This document shows positions 16,895 through 25,961 of a stretch of DNA of 34,000 bases, piece by piece. The translations under genes and the position numbers were made by a program. Under the pieces are notes generated by a model. The model made no database searches. It was given only the letters and a program-made list of their open reading frames with translations, and was not told the origin of the DNA. Every line of letters starts with the position of its first letter. Position 1 is the first letter of the stretch. The DNA is taken from the NCBI GenBank assembly GCA_050331475.1, contig JBHJGU010000013.1, positions 1-34,000 of the forward strand. The letters are read 5' to 3'. This DNA comes from JBHJGU01 sp050331475. Lineage in GTDB: Bacteria > Pseudomonadota > Alphaproteobacteria > Caulobacterales > Maricaulaceae.

Positions 16895-18094
16895 TTAGGC
16901 GAAGGCCTGTAACCCGGTTTGCGCCCGCCCCAGGATCAAGGCGTGCACATCATGGGTGCCTTCATAGGTGTTCACGGTTTCCAGATTAATGGCGTGGCGC
17001 AACACGTGATAATCTTCGGACACCCCGTTGCCGCCGTGGATATCCCGGGCCATGCGGGCGATGTCGAGCGCTTTGCCGCAATTGTTGCGTTTCATCAGCG
17101 AAATCGCTTCCGGCGCCCAAGCGCCCTCGTCCAACAGCCGGCCAAGCCGAAGCGCGCCTTGCAGGCCCAGCGCGATTTCTGTCTGCATGTCGGCGAGCTT
17201 TTTCTGAACGAGCTGTGTTCCGGCGATGGGTTTGCCGAACACCACCCGGTCGAGGGCGTAGTCGCGCGCCGCACGCCAGCAGAATTCCGCCGCGCCCATC
17301 GCGCCCCACGCTATGCCGTACCGGGCTTTGTTGAGACACGAGAACGGTCCGCGCAAACCGCGCACATTGGGCAGCAAGTTATCGTCGGGGACAAACACGT
17401 CGGTCAGCGCAATCGACCCTGTGATGGACGATCGTAACGACAGCTTGCCCTCGATCTTCGGGGTTTCGAACCCGGGCATGCCGCGCTCAACGAGAAACCC
17501 CGCGATTTTGTCCTCCAGCATCGCCCACACCACCGCGACATCGGCGATGGGCGAATTGGTGATCCAGGTTTTCGCCCCGTTGAGCACATAGCCACCGTTA
17601 ACGGGCTTGGCTTTGGTACGCATGGCGGCGGGGTCCGATCCCCCGTCGGGTTCTGTCAGTCCGAAACAGCCCACAAGCGCGCCCTGGGCTAGGCCGGGGA
17701 GAAATTTTCGCTTCTGCGCCTCAGAGCCGAAGGCAAAGATCGGATACATAACCAGAGAGGACTGAACGCTCATGGCGGAACGATAGCCAGAGTCCACAGC
17801 TTCGATGGCTTTAGCGATCAAGCCGTAGGCCACATGCCCCAAGCCCGCCCCGCCATAGGCTTCCGGCAGGGTGGCGCCAAGGAACCCCAGCGCGCCCATC
17901 TCAGTCATGATTTCAGCGTCAAACCGCTCTTCGCGAAACGCGCTAATCACCCGCGGCTGGAGCTTATCCTGCGCATAAGCGCGCGCGGTTTCCGCCACCA
18001 GTCGTTCGTCTTCGCTGAGCTGAAGATCCAAATGCAGCGGATCCCGCCAATCAAAGCCCACGGTGTCTTGGGTCGGCGCGTCGGTTAAGGCCAT
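16895..18094 (-). CDS. gcdH: Glutaryl-CoA dehydrogenase (acyl-CoA dehydrogenase family)
   Basis: This 399-residue flavoprotein oxidatively decarboxylates glutaryl-CoA to crotonyl-CoA in lysine/tryptophan breakdown. It shows the GCDH-specific SGYRSAMSVQSSLVM segment (Arg105 binds the substrate carboxylate in this family), the FAD region GCFGLTEPDGGSDP and KTWITNSPIADV, and the catalytic Glu378 in NTYEGTHDVHALILGRA. The length fits GcdH (about 390-400). It lies alone among unrelated minus-strand genes, with gaps of 88 and 135 bases; no other glutarate-pathway gene is nearby. Its end is followed by a small CCGCC/GGCGG palindrome without a T-run. Confidence 0.95.
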   Translation of the reverse strand: MALTDAPTQDTVGFDWRDPLHLDLQLSEDERLVAETARAYAQDKLQPRVISAFREERFDAEIMTEMGALGFLGATLPEAYGGAGLGHVAYGLIAKAIEAVDSGYRSAMSVQSSLVMYPIFAFGSEAQKRKFLPGLAQGALVGCFGLTEPDGGSDPAAMRTKAKPVNGGYVLNGAKTWITNSPIADVAVVWAMLEDKIAGFLVERGMPGFETPKIEGKLSLRSSITGSIALTDVFVPDDNLLPNVRGLRGPFSCLNKARYGIAWGAMGAAEFCWRAARDYALDRVVFGKPIAGTQLVQKKLADMQTEIALGLQGALRLGRLLDEGAWAPEAISLMKRNNCGKALDIARMARDIHGGNGVSEDYHVLRHAINLETVNTYEGTHDVHALILGRAQTGLQAFA

Positions 18095-18182
18095 GGGCGG
18101 GGCGTCCTACTTGCAACGGGTCAGGCTCAGTACTTACGTGGTCGGCGCGGCCGCGCCAAGTCAAACGCCGTAACCGCCGAGG

Positions 18183-18884
18183 TTAACCGACCCGGCGTTT
18201 CCAAGCCCGGTAGGCGAAATGGCCAACCACGGCGGCGACGGCGGCGGCGAGGAAATAACTCGGCCCGCCGGGCGAAATATGCAGATGCGCCGCGCCTAGC
18301 GACCCAGCGAACAGGGCCAGAAACAATTTCGAACCGGTCAGCAACCGGAAGCCCAAGCGTAGCAAGAGGAACACCGGTTCAACCACGGAGACGGCCGCAT
18401 CCTTCAACGCCGCTGCGGCTAGATTGGGCTCTTCCCCCGCGGCGACATTGCGCCCGCTTAACCGGCGCTTGAGCCCTGCGTTCAACAAGAGCACAAAAAT
18501 CGGCGCGACAACCAAGCCGAAAACCGCTCCGCCTGCGCCGGACATCCGTGACAGAAAGGCGTAAAAAACGACCACGCCGAGGATCACCGCCAACGCCTCT
18601 AACGGCAGGATTCGGCGGGCCGGGGCGTCGACGTTCGTCCAGTACCGCCATCCGCCCGCCGCAAGCGCGCCGCCAAAGTCAGGCTGGCTAGGGTCGTCAT
18701 GGTGGGCGCCCCACACCAGGCCGAGCACGCAAATCGGCAAGGCCGCCAAGGTTGCGTGGATCGCCAAGACTGTCGAACCGCTCGCCAAGGCGATGACCAG
18801 CGCCAAGGCGTAAAGCTTCAGCGCCGCCCAAACCAGCCAATATTGGACGATGACCCGAGGCGGGTCGGCGGCGACTGTGGTCAT
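18183..18884 (-). CDS. Unknown polytopic membrane protein
   Basis: I do not recognise this 233-residue protein. It has about seven hydrophobic segments (near 14-35, 40-58, 95-114, 120-138, 163-180, 184-198 and 207-222) and a basic C-terminus (RAWKRRVG). The soluble-looking segment between the second and third helices has the sequence GAHHDDPSQPDFGG. No catalytic motif stands out. It lies between the gcdH and ThDP-enzyme genes on the same strand, with gaps of about 90 bases to both, so co-transcription is possible. The reading frame is supported by its length, alanine/leucine-rich membrane pattern and lack of a better frame. Confidence 0.75.
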   Translation of the reverse strand: MTTVAADPPRVIVQYWLVWAALKLYALALVIALASGSTVLAIHATLAALPICVLGLVWGAHHDDPSQPDFGGALAAGGWRYWTNVDAPARRILPLEALAVILGVVVFYAFLSRMSGAGGAVFGLVVAPIFVLLLNAGLKRRLSGRNVAAGEEPNLAAAALKDAAVSVVEPVFLLLRLGFRLLTGSKLFLALFAGSLGAAHLHISPGGPSYFLAAAVAAVVGHFAYRAWKRRVG

Positions 18885-18978
18885 GGCGGTTTCCCCTTGC
18901 TGCTCGACGCCCCCAACGTAGGGAGTTTCGGGGCGAGCGTTAGACCCAAGGCCGTTATTTTGCCGGTTATGGCGCGTG

Positions 18979-20643
18979 TTAGCCGAACCCGCGCACTGCG
19001 CTCAAGGTCTTGCCCGGCGCGATTTGCTCTAAATCCGTGCGCACGTGGATCAAGGCGGGGCCGTCGATCGCGCGCGCTTCGGCCCAGACGGATGCGAAGG
19101 ACGCCGTCTCCGTGACGCTCGCGCCCCACCCCCCGCACGCCCGCGCGAATGCGGCGAAATCGGGATTGCGCAAATCGGTGCCAATAACCCGGCCAGGATA
19201 AGCGCGTTCTTGATGCATGCGGATCGTGCCGAAGCCGGAATTGTCCACCACAATGACCGTTAGATCGACGCTATGCTGCACGGCTGTGGCGAATTCGGGC
19301 GACGCCATCATGAAGCAGCCATCCCCCGCAAAGGCGATGACATCGCGATCGGGGTGGGTCAGTTTAGCGGCGATCGCGGCGGGTAGCCCATAGCCCATAG
19401 CTCCGCTGGTCGGCGCCAGTTGAGACGGATAGCGACGGTGATGGTGGAACCGATGCACCCAACCGGCGTAATTGCCCGCGCCGTTGCAGACGATCGCGTC
19501 CGGACCCAGCGTTCGGGTCACGTGGTCCACCACGTCCGCCAGGTTGACCCCTGGCCCCGATGCGGCCAGCGGCCGGGTCCAGGCGTCATAGGCCGCCCGC
19601 GCCGCGCGCCCCGCCTCGATCCAGGCCCCCGTCGGAAGATCCAACCCCTCAAAGGCGGCCATGAACGTCGCCACATCCGCACAAATCGCCAGGCTTGGCG
19701 CATAAACCCGGCCCAATTCGTTCGGATCCGGATGGACATGGATTAACGGCACGCGCGGGATCGGCGGCTGGAGGACCTGATAGCCAGCGGTGGTCATCTC
19801 CCCCAGACGCGGCCCGACGACCAAAAGGCAATCACTGGCCCGAAGGCGTGCCACCAGATCGGGGTTCGCGCCAATACCTAGGTCGCCCGCATAATGGGGA
19901 TGATGGTTGTCGAACCGGGCTTTGGCCCGAAAACTGGTCGCGACCGGCAAACCCGTTTTATCCGAAACCCGGTGCAGGGCGGCGACAGCCTCCAGCGTCC
20001 AACCCGGTCCGCCAGCGAGAAAAAGCGGCGCGCGTGCGGCTTTCAACCGGGCTTCCAGCGCCGCGAGCGTCCCGGGATCGGGCCCAGGGCGCGCGGGGGC
20101 CACGCGCACGGGGGCCGGCGCATGGGTGGTTTCGCCTAATAGATCTTCAGGCAGGACGACCACCACCGGCCCAGGACGGCCGGACATCGCCAGCCGGAAG
20201 GCGTGGTTCAACCGCTCGGCCGCGCGATCGGCGGTGTCGAGCGTGACGACCGCTTTGGCGAGGCCACCGAAAACCGCCGTGTAATCCAACTCCTGAAACG
20301 CTTCGCGGCCCAACATCCCCCGTGCGGCTTGGCCCACGCACAACACCATGGGCGTGGAGTCCTGAAACGCTGTGTGCACGCCGACCCCGGCGTGGGTGGC
20401 CCCAGGCCCGCGGGTGACCAGCGCAACGCCAGGCCGGCCGGTCAATTTGCCCACGGCCTCCGCCATATTTGCTGCGCCCGCTTCATGACGCGTCACGACG
20501 AAGTCGATCTTGGAGTCGTAGAGCGCATCCAAAACGCCGAGGTAACTTTCCCCGGGCACGCCGAATACGCGCTCTACTCCATTGGCCGAGAGCGCGTCGA
20601 CAACGATTTGTCCGCCGGTGCGCGCGGGTGCGTTAGGCCCCAT
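18979..20643 (-). CDS. Thiamine diphosphate-dependent enzyme of the acetolactate synthase/decarboxylase family
   Basis: This 554-residue protein has the three-domain plan of ThDP enzymes: an N-terminal Pyr domain with the catalytic Glu54 in VTRHEAGAANMAEA, a central domain, and a C-terminal PP domain with the metal/ThDP motif AGDGCFMM (Asp441) through VVDNS (Asn468). Close relatives include acetolactate synthase large subunits, benzoylformate decarboxylase and sulfoacetaldehyde acetyltransferase; I cannot pick one, and no ilvN-like small subunit is adjacent. The start is decided by a strong GGAGGAGGG site six bases before the ATG at 20643; the longer reading from a TTG at 20661 would place that site inside the coding sequence. 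It follows the FKBP gene by 42 bases on the same strand. Confidence 0.9.
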   Translation of the reverse strand: MGPNAPARTGGQIVVDALSANGVERVFGVPGESYLGVLDALYDSKIDFVVTRHEAGAANMAEAVGKLTGRPGVALVTRGPGATHAGVGVHTAFQDSTPMVLCVGQAARGMLGREAFQELDYTAVFGGLAKAVVTLDTADRAAERLNHAFRLAMSGRPGPVVVVLPEDLLGETTHAPAPVRVAPARPGPDPGTLAALEARLKAARAPLFLAGGPGWTLEAVAALHRVSDKTGLPVATSFRAKARFDNHHPHYAGDLGIGANPDLVARLRASDCLLVVGPRLGEMTTAGYQVLQPPIPRVPLIHVHPDPNELGRVYAPSLAICADVATFMAAFEGLDLPTGAWIEAGRAARAAYDAWTRPLAASGPGVNLADVVDHVTRTLGPDAIVCNGAGNYAGWVHRFHHHRRYPSQLAPTSGAMGYGLPAAIAAKLTHPDRDVIAFAGDGCFMMASPEFATAVQHSVDLTVIVVDNSGFGTIRMHQERAYPGRVIGTDLRNPDFAAFARACGGWGASVTETASFASVWAEARAIDGPALIHVRTDLEQIAPGKTLSAVRGFG

Positions 20644-20647
20644 GACA

Positions 20648-20656
20648 CCCTCCTCC
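20648..20656 (-). promoter_or_regulatory. Strong Shine-Dalgarno site that fixes the ThDP-enzyme start
   Basis: On the minus strand these bases read GGAGGAGGG, nearly a full anti-16S complement, with the ATG at 20643-20641 a few bases downstream. This excludes the longer TTG-initiated reading. Confidence 0.8.
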
Positions 20657-20685
20657 GCCAAGCCTATGCTCGTTGGCCCTGCGGC

Positions 20686-21765
20686 CTAGTCCGCAGGCTC
20701 CTCGAGGGCGGCCCCGTCAGCCTTCGGCGTCACCTCAATGAGTTCGACGTCAAAGACTAAAGCGGCGTTCCCAGGGATCCGGTTCGGCACACCGCGGGGG
20801 CCGTAAGCGAGCGCGGCGGGGATGTAGAGCGTATATTGGTCGCCCGGCCGCATGAGCGCCAAGCCCTCAACGAAGCCCGGCACCAGGCGATCGCTTTGAA
20901 ACTCCACGGGCGGGGAAGTCTCGGTTTTTCGCGAGGTGTCAAAGGTGCGCCCGTCCACCAGACGTCCGGTGTAGTGCACTTTCACCAGGTCACCGGGCGC
21001 GGGGCGGGCGCCGTCCTCCGGCCCTGAAACATTGACCTTGTACTGTAGCCCCGTCGGCGAAACGGTGACCCCCTCGGCCTCAGCGTTCTCTGCAAGAAAC
21101 AGCGCGCTTTCAGTCGTAAAGAATTCCGAAGCGACGGCGTCCATGGCGCGTTGGTATTCCCGCACGGACCAAGCAATGCGCATGATCCGGCGTTGGGATT
21201 CGGCGAACTGTTCTTTGGCCGCCTCTTCATCGCCCGCTTCGCGCAACGACGCGCCGTTTTCGGCGAAATTGCGCGCCTCGGCTTCAAGATCATTGAGCGG
21301 GCCTCCGGGGAACACTTCGATATTGGCGTCCGGATCCTTGGCGACGGCTAGGTGTTGATCAGCACGCATCCGAGTAATGTTTACCCGGTTAAAGACTTTG
21401 CGGGCCTCTTTCATGGCGGTCCGGGCCGTTTCCAGATCTTGCGCGGCGATCGCGGCGCGCGCCTGCTCCAAGATCGGATACCCATCAGCCAATTCAGGCG
21501 GTTCAGGCAGATCGCCAATCAATTCCTCTAGGGAAGCCGCGCTCAAATCTTGGATATTTTCGATGGTGCTAGCGTTGCCCAAAGCGGTGACGCCCTTACC
21601 GCGAAACACATTGCGTTCGGTGGCGATGACATTGCCGTCCGCATCGGTGCGCAGCTTGCCGTCACCCTCGACCGCGTCGGCCTGCGTGCCCGCGTCCGGC
21701 GCGCCGCACGCGCCCAGCGCCATCGCCAAAGCGCTCGTCAACCAAAGTCGCGAAAGTGTCGCCAT
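20686..21765 (-). CDS. FKBP-type peptidyl-prolyl isomerase lipoprotein
   Basis: This 359-residue protein begins with a lipoprotein signal peptide whose lipobox LGAC puts the lipidated Cys at position 20. A long helical, charged middle (about 90-240) is followed by FLAENAEAEGVTVSPTGLQY and a C-terminal FKBP domain with VKVHYTGRLVDGRTFDTS, FQSDRLVPGFVEGL and IPAALAYGPRGVPNRIPGN, the usual active-site elements. It should assist folding of envelope proteins from a membrane anchor in the periplasm. I chose the ATG at 21765, which starts the signal peptide and follows GGGAGACAGGG; the frame extends 43 codons further upstream without a leader-like sequence. The central helical part is longer than in Mip/FkpA proteins. 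Confidence 0.92.
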   Translation of the reverse strand: MATLSRLWLTSALAMALGACGAPDAGTQADAVEGDGKLRTDADGNVIATERNVFRGKGVTALGNASTIENIQDLSAASLEELIGDLPEPPELADGYPILEQARAAIAAQDLETARTAMKEARKVFNRVNITRMRADQHLAVAKDPDANIEVFPGGPLNDLEAEARNFAENGASLREAGDEEAAKEQFAESQRRIMRIAWSVREYQRAMDAVASEFFTTESALFLAENAEAEGVTVSPTGLQYKVNVSGPEDGARPAPGDLVKVHYTGRLVDGRTFDTSRKTETSPPVEFQSDRLVPGFVEGLALMRPGDQYTLYIPAALAYGPRGVPNRIPGNAALVFDVELIEVTPKADGAALEEPAD

Positions 21766-21949
21766 GATCCCTGTCTCCCAAACCCATCCCGTCCGCCTTT
21801 GGGCGCCGGTTTGAGGAGCGCGCCTAGTCCTTCCGCTTCGCAAGGTCAAGCGAACCCGGACGTAACCCCACGCGCCGCCGCGGCGCGGTCGCAAAAAGTG
21901 GCGCCGCCCCCCTTGGCGTTTCCGCGTCAGACCTTATGTCCTGCACAAC

Positions 21950-21971
21950 GCTCAGAACAACGGTTCTGGGC
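21950..21971. promoter_or_regulatory. Candidate operator for the adjacent TetR regulator
   Basis: CAGAAC and GTTCTG form a perfect inverted repeat around a four-base centre (21953-21968). The symmetry extends to 22 bases with one mismatched pair. It lies 32 bases before the regulator start in the only long gap (238 bases) between divergent genes, where a self-regulating TetR protein usually binds. A possible TTGGCG (21913) and TATGTC (21935) with a 16-base spacer lie just upstream. Confidence 0.4.
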
Positions 21972-22003
21972 CAAGGACACGGTGTAAGGGGGGGGGTCGA
22001 AGC

Positions 22004-22651
22004 GTGACCAGCGAGCGACAGTCTGCAGGATCAACAGCGGCGACGAAATCGCCGACCTGGGACCGAGACCGCGCTGCGGCCATGGCGGGGGACCTTTTTC
22101 GCACTTCGGGCTATGACCACGCCTCTATGGAGGCGGTCGTTCAGGCGACGGGGCTAAACCGCTACGCCCTCTATAAAACGTTTGGCGGCAAACAAGACCT
22201 CTTCATCGCCGCCTTCCAGGCCTATCACGAGCAGGCCAAAGCGGCGATGGCGACCCTCGCCGCGCGCGCGGACTTCACCGCACTCCAGGCGTTGGAGGCC
22301 GCGGTCATCGCCCATGTTCGCGAGGTTTGCGACGCGCCAGACAGCGGCGTCCGTGGTTGTCTCACCTGCATCGCCATGACCGAAGTCGCGCCCCATGAGC
22401 CGGAGGTGCATGCGGCGGTCCAAGCGGTGCTTGACGACATGCGCGCGGTCTTCGGCAACGTTTTCGAGACAGCGCGCGGGGCGGGCGAGATCCAGCCTGA
22501 AACGGATCCGCAACGCTGCGCCGCGCTTCTGGCGAGCCTTTTGGTGGGGTTTGGCGCGCAAGCGCGGATCGGTCAGACCGCAGCCGACTTAGAGCCGCTG
22601 GTGACGACATTTTTCGACGCGCTGCGTGCGCCGCCCTCATCCGCGGGCTAA
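22004..22651 (+). CDS. TetR-family transcriptional regulator
   Basis: This 215-residue protein starts with GTG, seven bases after a G9 run (21988-21996) that would act as the ribosome site. The N-terminal helix-turn-helix domain is typical: AAAMAGDLFRTSGYDHASM, then VVQATGLNRYALYKTFGGKQDLF (about residues 27-70). The C-terminal part has the CLTCIAMTEVAPHEPEV region of TetR_C domains. Its stop is 12 bases from the start of the MMPL permease, so the regulator heads the transport operon and probably represses it and itself. The ligand is unknown; a lipid or hydrophobic compound would fit the neighbours. Confidence 0.93.
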   Translation: MTSERQSAGSTAATKSPTWDRDRAAAMAGDLFRTSGYDHASMEAVVQATGLNRYALYKTFGGKQDLFIAAFQAYHEQAKAAMATLAARADFTALQALEAAVIAHVREVCDAPDSGVRGCLTCIAMTEVAPHEPEVHAAVQAVLDDMRAVFGNVFETARGAGEIQPETDPQRCAALLASLLVGFGAQARIGQTAADLEPLVTTFFDALRAPPSSAG

Positions 22652-22663
22652 AGGAGATCGCCC

Positions 22664-25021
22664 ATGTCCACTGCGCTCGTCCGCATTGACCGGTTCGCCG
22701 TCGGCCTCACTGATACCGTGTTGAAATATCGGTGGGTGATTCTTGCCCTCACGCTGCTCACGGCCTTGGCGGCGGGTTATGGTGGGCAAAACCTGGCTTT
22801 TGAGAGCAATTACCGGGTGTTTTTCTCCAAAGAGAACCCCGAACTCGCCGCGTTCGAAGAATTCCAAGCCGTCTACACGAAGAACGACAATGTCCTTGTG
22901 GTGCTTGAACCCGCCTCGGGGGACGTTTTCACCCAAGACGTGTTCACAGCGATCGAAACGATCACCGAAGCCGGTTGGCAGACGCCTTACGTCTTACGCG
23001 TCGACAGCCTGACGAACTTCCAACACACCGAAGCCACCGGCGATGATCTGGTGGTCGAAGACCTGGTCGAGAACGCAAGCGCGCTTACGGATGAGGCTCT
23101 GGCGCGCGTGCGCGACATCGCTTTGGCCGAACCGCTCTTGGTGGGCCAGTTGGTGACCCCCGATGCGCGCGCGACGGCTGTGAACATCGTTTTGCAATAC
23201 CCCGAGCTGGCGCTGACGGAAGTGCCCGAAGTCATGGCCGTCATGCGCGATCTGCGGGATCAGATCGAGGCCGCGCATCCGGACATTGCGGTGCATCTGG
23301 GCGGGCTCAGCGCGTTGAATAACGCGTTTGCGGAGTCCGGTCAGAACGACGTCATCACGCTGATCCCGGCCATGTATTTGATCCTGCTCGCGGCGTTGGT
23401 GGTGGTGACCCGATCGATCACCGGCACCGTGGCGACGCTGTTTGTGATCCTCTTCTCCACCGTCATCGCCATGGGCGTGGGCGGCTGGTTTGGGGTTGGG
23501 CTCACGCCGATCTCCGCAAGCGCGCCGACCATTATTCTCACCCTCGCCATCGCCGATTCGGTGCATATTCTGGTCTCGGTCCGCTCCGCCATGCGGGAGG
23601 GCAAGGACAAACGCACCGCCCTAATCGAAGCGATGCGGATCAATTTCCTCGCCGTGTCGATCACCTCGATCACCACCATTATCGGCTTCTTGGCGCTGAA
23701 TTTCTCCGACAGCCCGCCGTTTTGGCACCTGGGCAATATCACCGCCGTGGGCATTGCGGCGGCTTGGGTGCTGTCGGTGACGCTGTTGCCGGCTGTTGTC
23801 AGCCTCCTGCCCATGCGGGTGAAGCCCGCGGACACCGACCAAGGCACCCGCGCCATGTCCGCCTTTGCCGGGTTCGTCATCAACCGTTGGAAAGTGTTGC
23901 TGCCCGCGACAGCCGCTTTCAGCGTGGTGTTGATCGCTTTAATGCCGACGCTCGAGTTCAACGACGAATTCACGAAGTATTTCGACGAGCGGGTGGAGTT
24001 CCGCCGGGATTCCGACGCCATCAGCCCCTATTTCGGCGTCTACCAGATCGAGTTCTCCGTTCCCGCCGAGGGTCCCGGTGGCATCAACGAACCGGAGTTC
24101 CTCACAGCGCTCGAAGGCTTCACCGCTTGGGCGCGCGAACAGCCCGGCGTCAGCCATGTCTATTCACTCGCCGACATCATGAAGCGGCTGAACAAGAATT
24201 TGAACGCCGACGATCCCGACTTCTACCGCATCCCGGAGGATCGCGAACTCGCTGCTCAATACTTGCTGCTCTACGAACTCAGCTTACCTTATGGGCTTGA
24301 CCTGAACGACCGGATCAATATTGATAAATCTGCCACCCGCGTGACCGCGACGCTTAACGATGTCTCCACCCGCGAAGCCAAGGCCTTCATCAATGGCGCG
24401 CAAGATTGGCTGCGCGAGAATGCACCCGAGTATATGCTGACCCGGCCCACCGGCGCCTCGGTCATGTTCACCTACATTACCGATCGGAACGTGCAGAACA
24501 TGATCCGCGGCACGCTGATCGCCGTGGCGGCCATCGCGGTTGTGATGATGTTAGCGCTGCGCTCCTTCGGCATGGGGCTGATGAGCCTGATCCCCAACAG
24601 CTTGCCGATCTTGGCCACCTTTGGGGCTTGGGCGGTCTTGGTGGGTACAGTGGGCTTCTCAGTGGCGACCGTGGCGGCGGTGTCCTTGGGCATCGTGGTG
24701 GATGACACGGTGCACTTCCTGACCAAATACCTGCGCGGCCGGCGCGAGCGCGGCCTCTCCGTGGCCGACGCGGTGCGTTACAGCTTTGAAACCGTGGGCT
24801 GGGCGATTGTGGTGAACACCATCGTTCTGGTGATCGGCTTTGCGTGGCTCGCCACATCATCGTTCAAATTGAACGCCGACATGGGTCTGATGACCGCCTT
24901 AGCGATCACCTTGGCGCTTATTCTCGACTTTCTTTTGCTTCCCGCCCTTCTGTTGTGGGGCGCTCGTTTCTCCAAAACCCAAGGAGCGTCCGATGCGCAA
25001 GACACCGCCCTCCCCGCTTAA
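22664..25021 (+). CDS. MMPL/RND-family transporter
   Basis: This 785-residue permease has the two-fold RND layout: a first helix (about 24-44), a large periplasmic loop, a block of five to six helices (about 225-385), a single helix (about 410-428), a second periplasmic loop, and a second helix block (about 610-770). Acidic residues sit in the expected membrane positions: Asp298 in IADSVHILVSVR and Asp680/Asp681 in VDDTVHFLTKYL. Single-chain RND proteins of this size without an adjacent membrane-fusion protein usually move lipids or hopanoids (MmpL, HpnN types). A strong AAGGAG overlaps the regulator's stop and drives translation. Its 3' end overlaps the next gene by 29 bases. Confidence 0.93.
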   Translation: MSTALVRIDRFAVGLTDTVLKYRWVILALTLLTALAAGYGGQNLAFESNYRVFFSKENPELAAFEEFQAVYTKNDNVLVVLEPASGDVFTQDVFTAIETITEAGWQTPYVLRVDSLTNFQHTEATGDDLVVEDLVENASALTDEALARVRDIALAEPLLVGQLVTPDARATAVNIVLQYPELALTEVPEVMAVMRDLRDQIEAAHPDIAVHLGGLSALNNAFAESGQNDVITLIPAMYLILLAALVVVTRSITGTVATLFVILFSTVIAMGVGGWFGVGLTPISASAPTIILTLAIADSVHILVSVRSAMREGKDKRTALIEAMRINFLAVSITSITTIIGFLALNFSDSPPFWHLGNITAVGIAAAWVLSVTLLPAVVSLLPMRVKPADTDQGTRAMSAFAGFVINRWKVLLPATAAFSVVLIALMPTLEFNDEFTKYFDERVEFRRDSDAISPYFGVYQIEFSVPAEGPGGINEPEFLTALEGFTAWAREQPGVSHVYSLADIMKRLNKNLNADDPDFYRIPEDRELAAQYLLLYELSLPYGLDLNDRINIDKSATRVTATLNDVSTREAKAFINGAQDWLRENAPEYMLTRPTGASVMFTYITDRNVQNMIRGTLIAVAAIAVVMMLALRSFGMGLMSLIPNSLPILATFGAWAVLVGTVGFSVATVAAVSLGIVVDDTVHFLTKYLRGRRERGLSVADAVRYSFETVGWAIVVNTIVLVIGFAWLATSSFKLNADMGLMTALAITLALILDFLLLPALLLWGARFSKTQGASDAQDTALPA

Positions 25022-25835
25022 GCCCATTCTCGCCGCCGCCGGCGCGCTGGCGCTGATCGGTTTCGCCGCGCTGGCTGAAGCGCAAACGCCTGAAGAGCAG
25101 GGCTACGCCGTCGCCGAACGCGCCAACGCTTCGGACAATGGGTTCGGGGACAGCCGGGTGGACGCCAAGATGATCTTGCGTAACGCCGCCGGCGACGCCA
25201 CGCAGCGGGATCTCACCTTCACCACATTAGAACGCGAAAGCGTGGAGGTGGGCGACAAATCTCTCGTGGTGTTCCATTCTCCGCGCGATGTGGAAGGCAC
25301 AGCCCTTCTGTCCCACGCCAAGATCCTCGACCCCGATGATCAATGGCTGTTCCTGCCTGCGCTCAAGCGCACCAAGAGAATCTCCTCGGCGAACAAGTCC
25401 GGCCCATTTGTCGGCTCGGAATTCGCGTTTGAAGATTTCACCGCGCTCGAGCTTGGCAAATATGATTACAAATATCTGCGCGAAGACACGCTGGGCGATC
25501 TAACGGTGGATGTGGTGGAACGCTACCCGCTTTATGAAAAATCCGGCTATACGCGCCAAGTCTCGTATATCGACCAAGACATTCACCAAGTGCGTAAGGT
25601 GGAGTTTTTCGATCGCCGCGGGGATTTGCTCAAGACCTTATCGCTGGAAGACTACCGGCCCTACGAGGTCACCACGCCTGAGGGCGAGACGGTGCAAGTC
25701 TGGCGCAGCCATGCCTTCCTGATGGTGAACCACAAGACTGGCAAAGAAACCGATTTGATCTATGAGGACTACGCCTTCGAGGCGGGCCTGAATGATCGCG
25801 ATTTCACCCGGTCGGTTTTGGAACGGGCGCGCTAG
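24993..25835 (+). CDS. Periplasmic LolA-like (outer-membrane lipoprotein-sorting) protein
   Basis: This 280-residue protein has a signal peptide (basic start, hydrophobic core about 11-27, likely cleavage after ALAEA near 30). The mature part matches the LolA_like family often labelled outer membrane lipoprotein-sorting protein: AERANASDNGFGD, FHSPRDVEGTALLSHAKI, QWLFLPALKRTKRIS, SGPFVGSEFAFEDF and YTRQVSYID. Proteins of this family form a half-open beta barrel that binds acyl chains. It overlaps the MMPL gene (start after AAGGAG) and is the likely periplasmic carrier for the same cargo. The stop codon sits at the very start of the palindromic repeat that follows. Confidence 0.9.
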   Translation: MRKTPPSPLKPILAAAGALALIGFAALAEAQTPEEQGYAVAERANASDNGFGDSRVDAKMILRNAAGDATQRDLTFTTLERESVEVGDKSLVVFHSPRDVEGTALLSHAKILDPDDQWLFLPALKRTKRISSANKSGPFVGSEFAFEDFTALELGKYDYKYLREDTLGDLTVDVVERYPLYEKSGYTRQVSYIDQDIHQVRKVEFFDRRGDLLKTLSLEDYRPYEVTTPEGETVQVWRSHAFLMVNHKTGKETDLIYEDYAFEAGLNDRDFTRSVLERAR

Positions 25836-25935
25836 AGCGTTTTCAGCAAAAGTGTCATCGGTTTTGCGGTTCGAAAACGCGATAAACCAAAGCCTTAGAG
25901 CCGCTTCTCGGTACGGATTAAATCGAAGCGGCTCT
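25833..25935. repeat. Composite palindromic intergenic element (RIME/REP-like)
   Basis: Two adjacent hairpins can form. The first has nested arms GCGTTTTC (25837-25844)/GAAAACGC (25873-25880) and GCAAAA (25846-25851)/TTTTGC (25862-25867). The second has a perfect 11-bp arm AGAGCCGCTTC (25897-25907)/GAAGCGGCTCT (25925-25935). The layout, and the way it begins as TAGAGCG in the stop codon of the preceding gene, resembles the dispersed palindromes of Rhizobiales and related Alphaproteobacteria. There is no second copy in this window and no T-run, so it is not a simple terminator. Confidence 0.55.
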
Positions 25936-25961
25936 GGCCAAACCGCCCCGGGGGGAGCGTG

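Noticed and set aside
21766..21894. Upstream extension of the FKBP lipoprotein
   Set aside because: It would bury the lipoprotein signal peptide and occupy the divergent promoter region.
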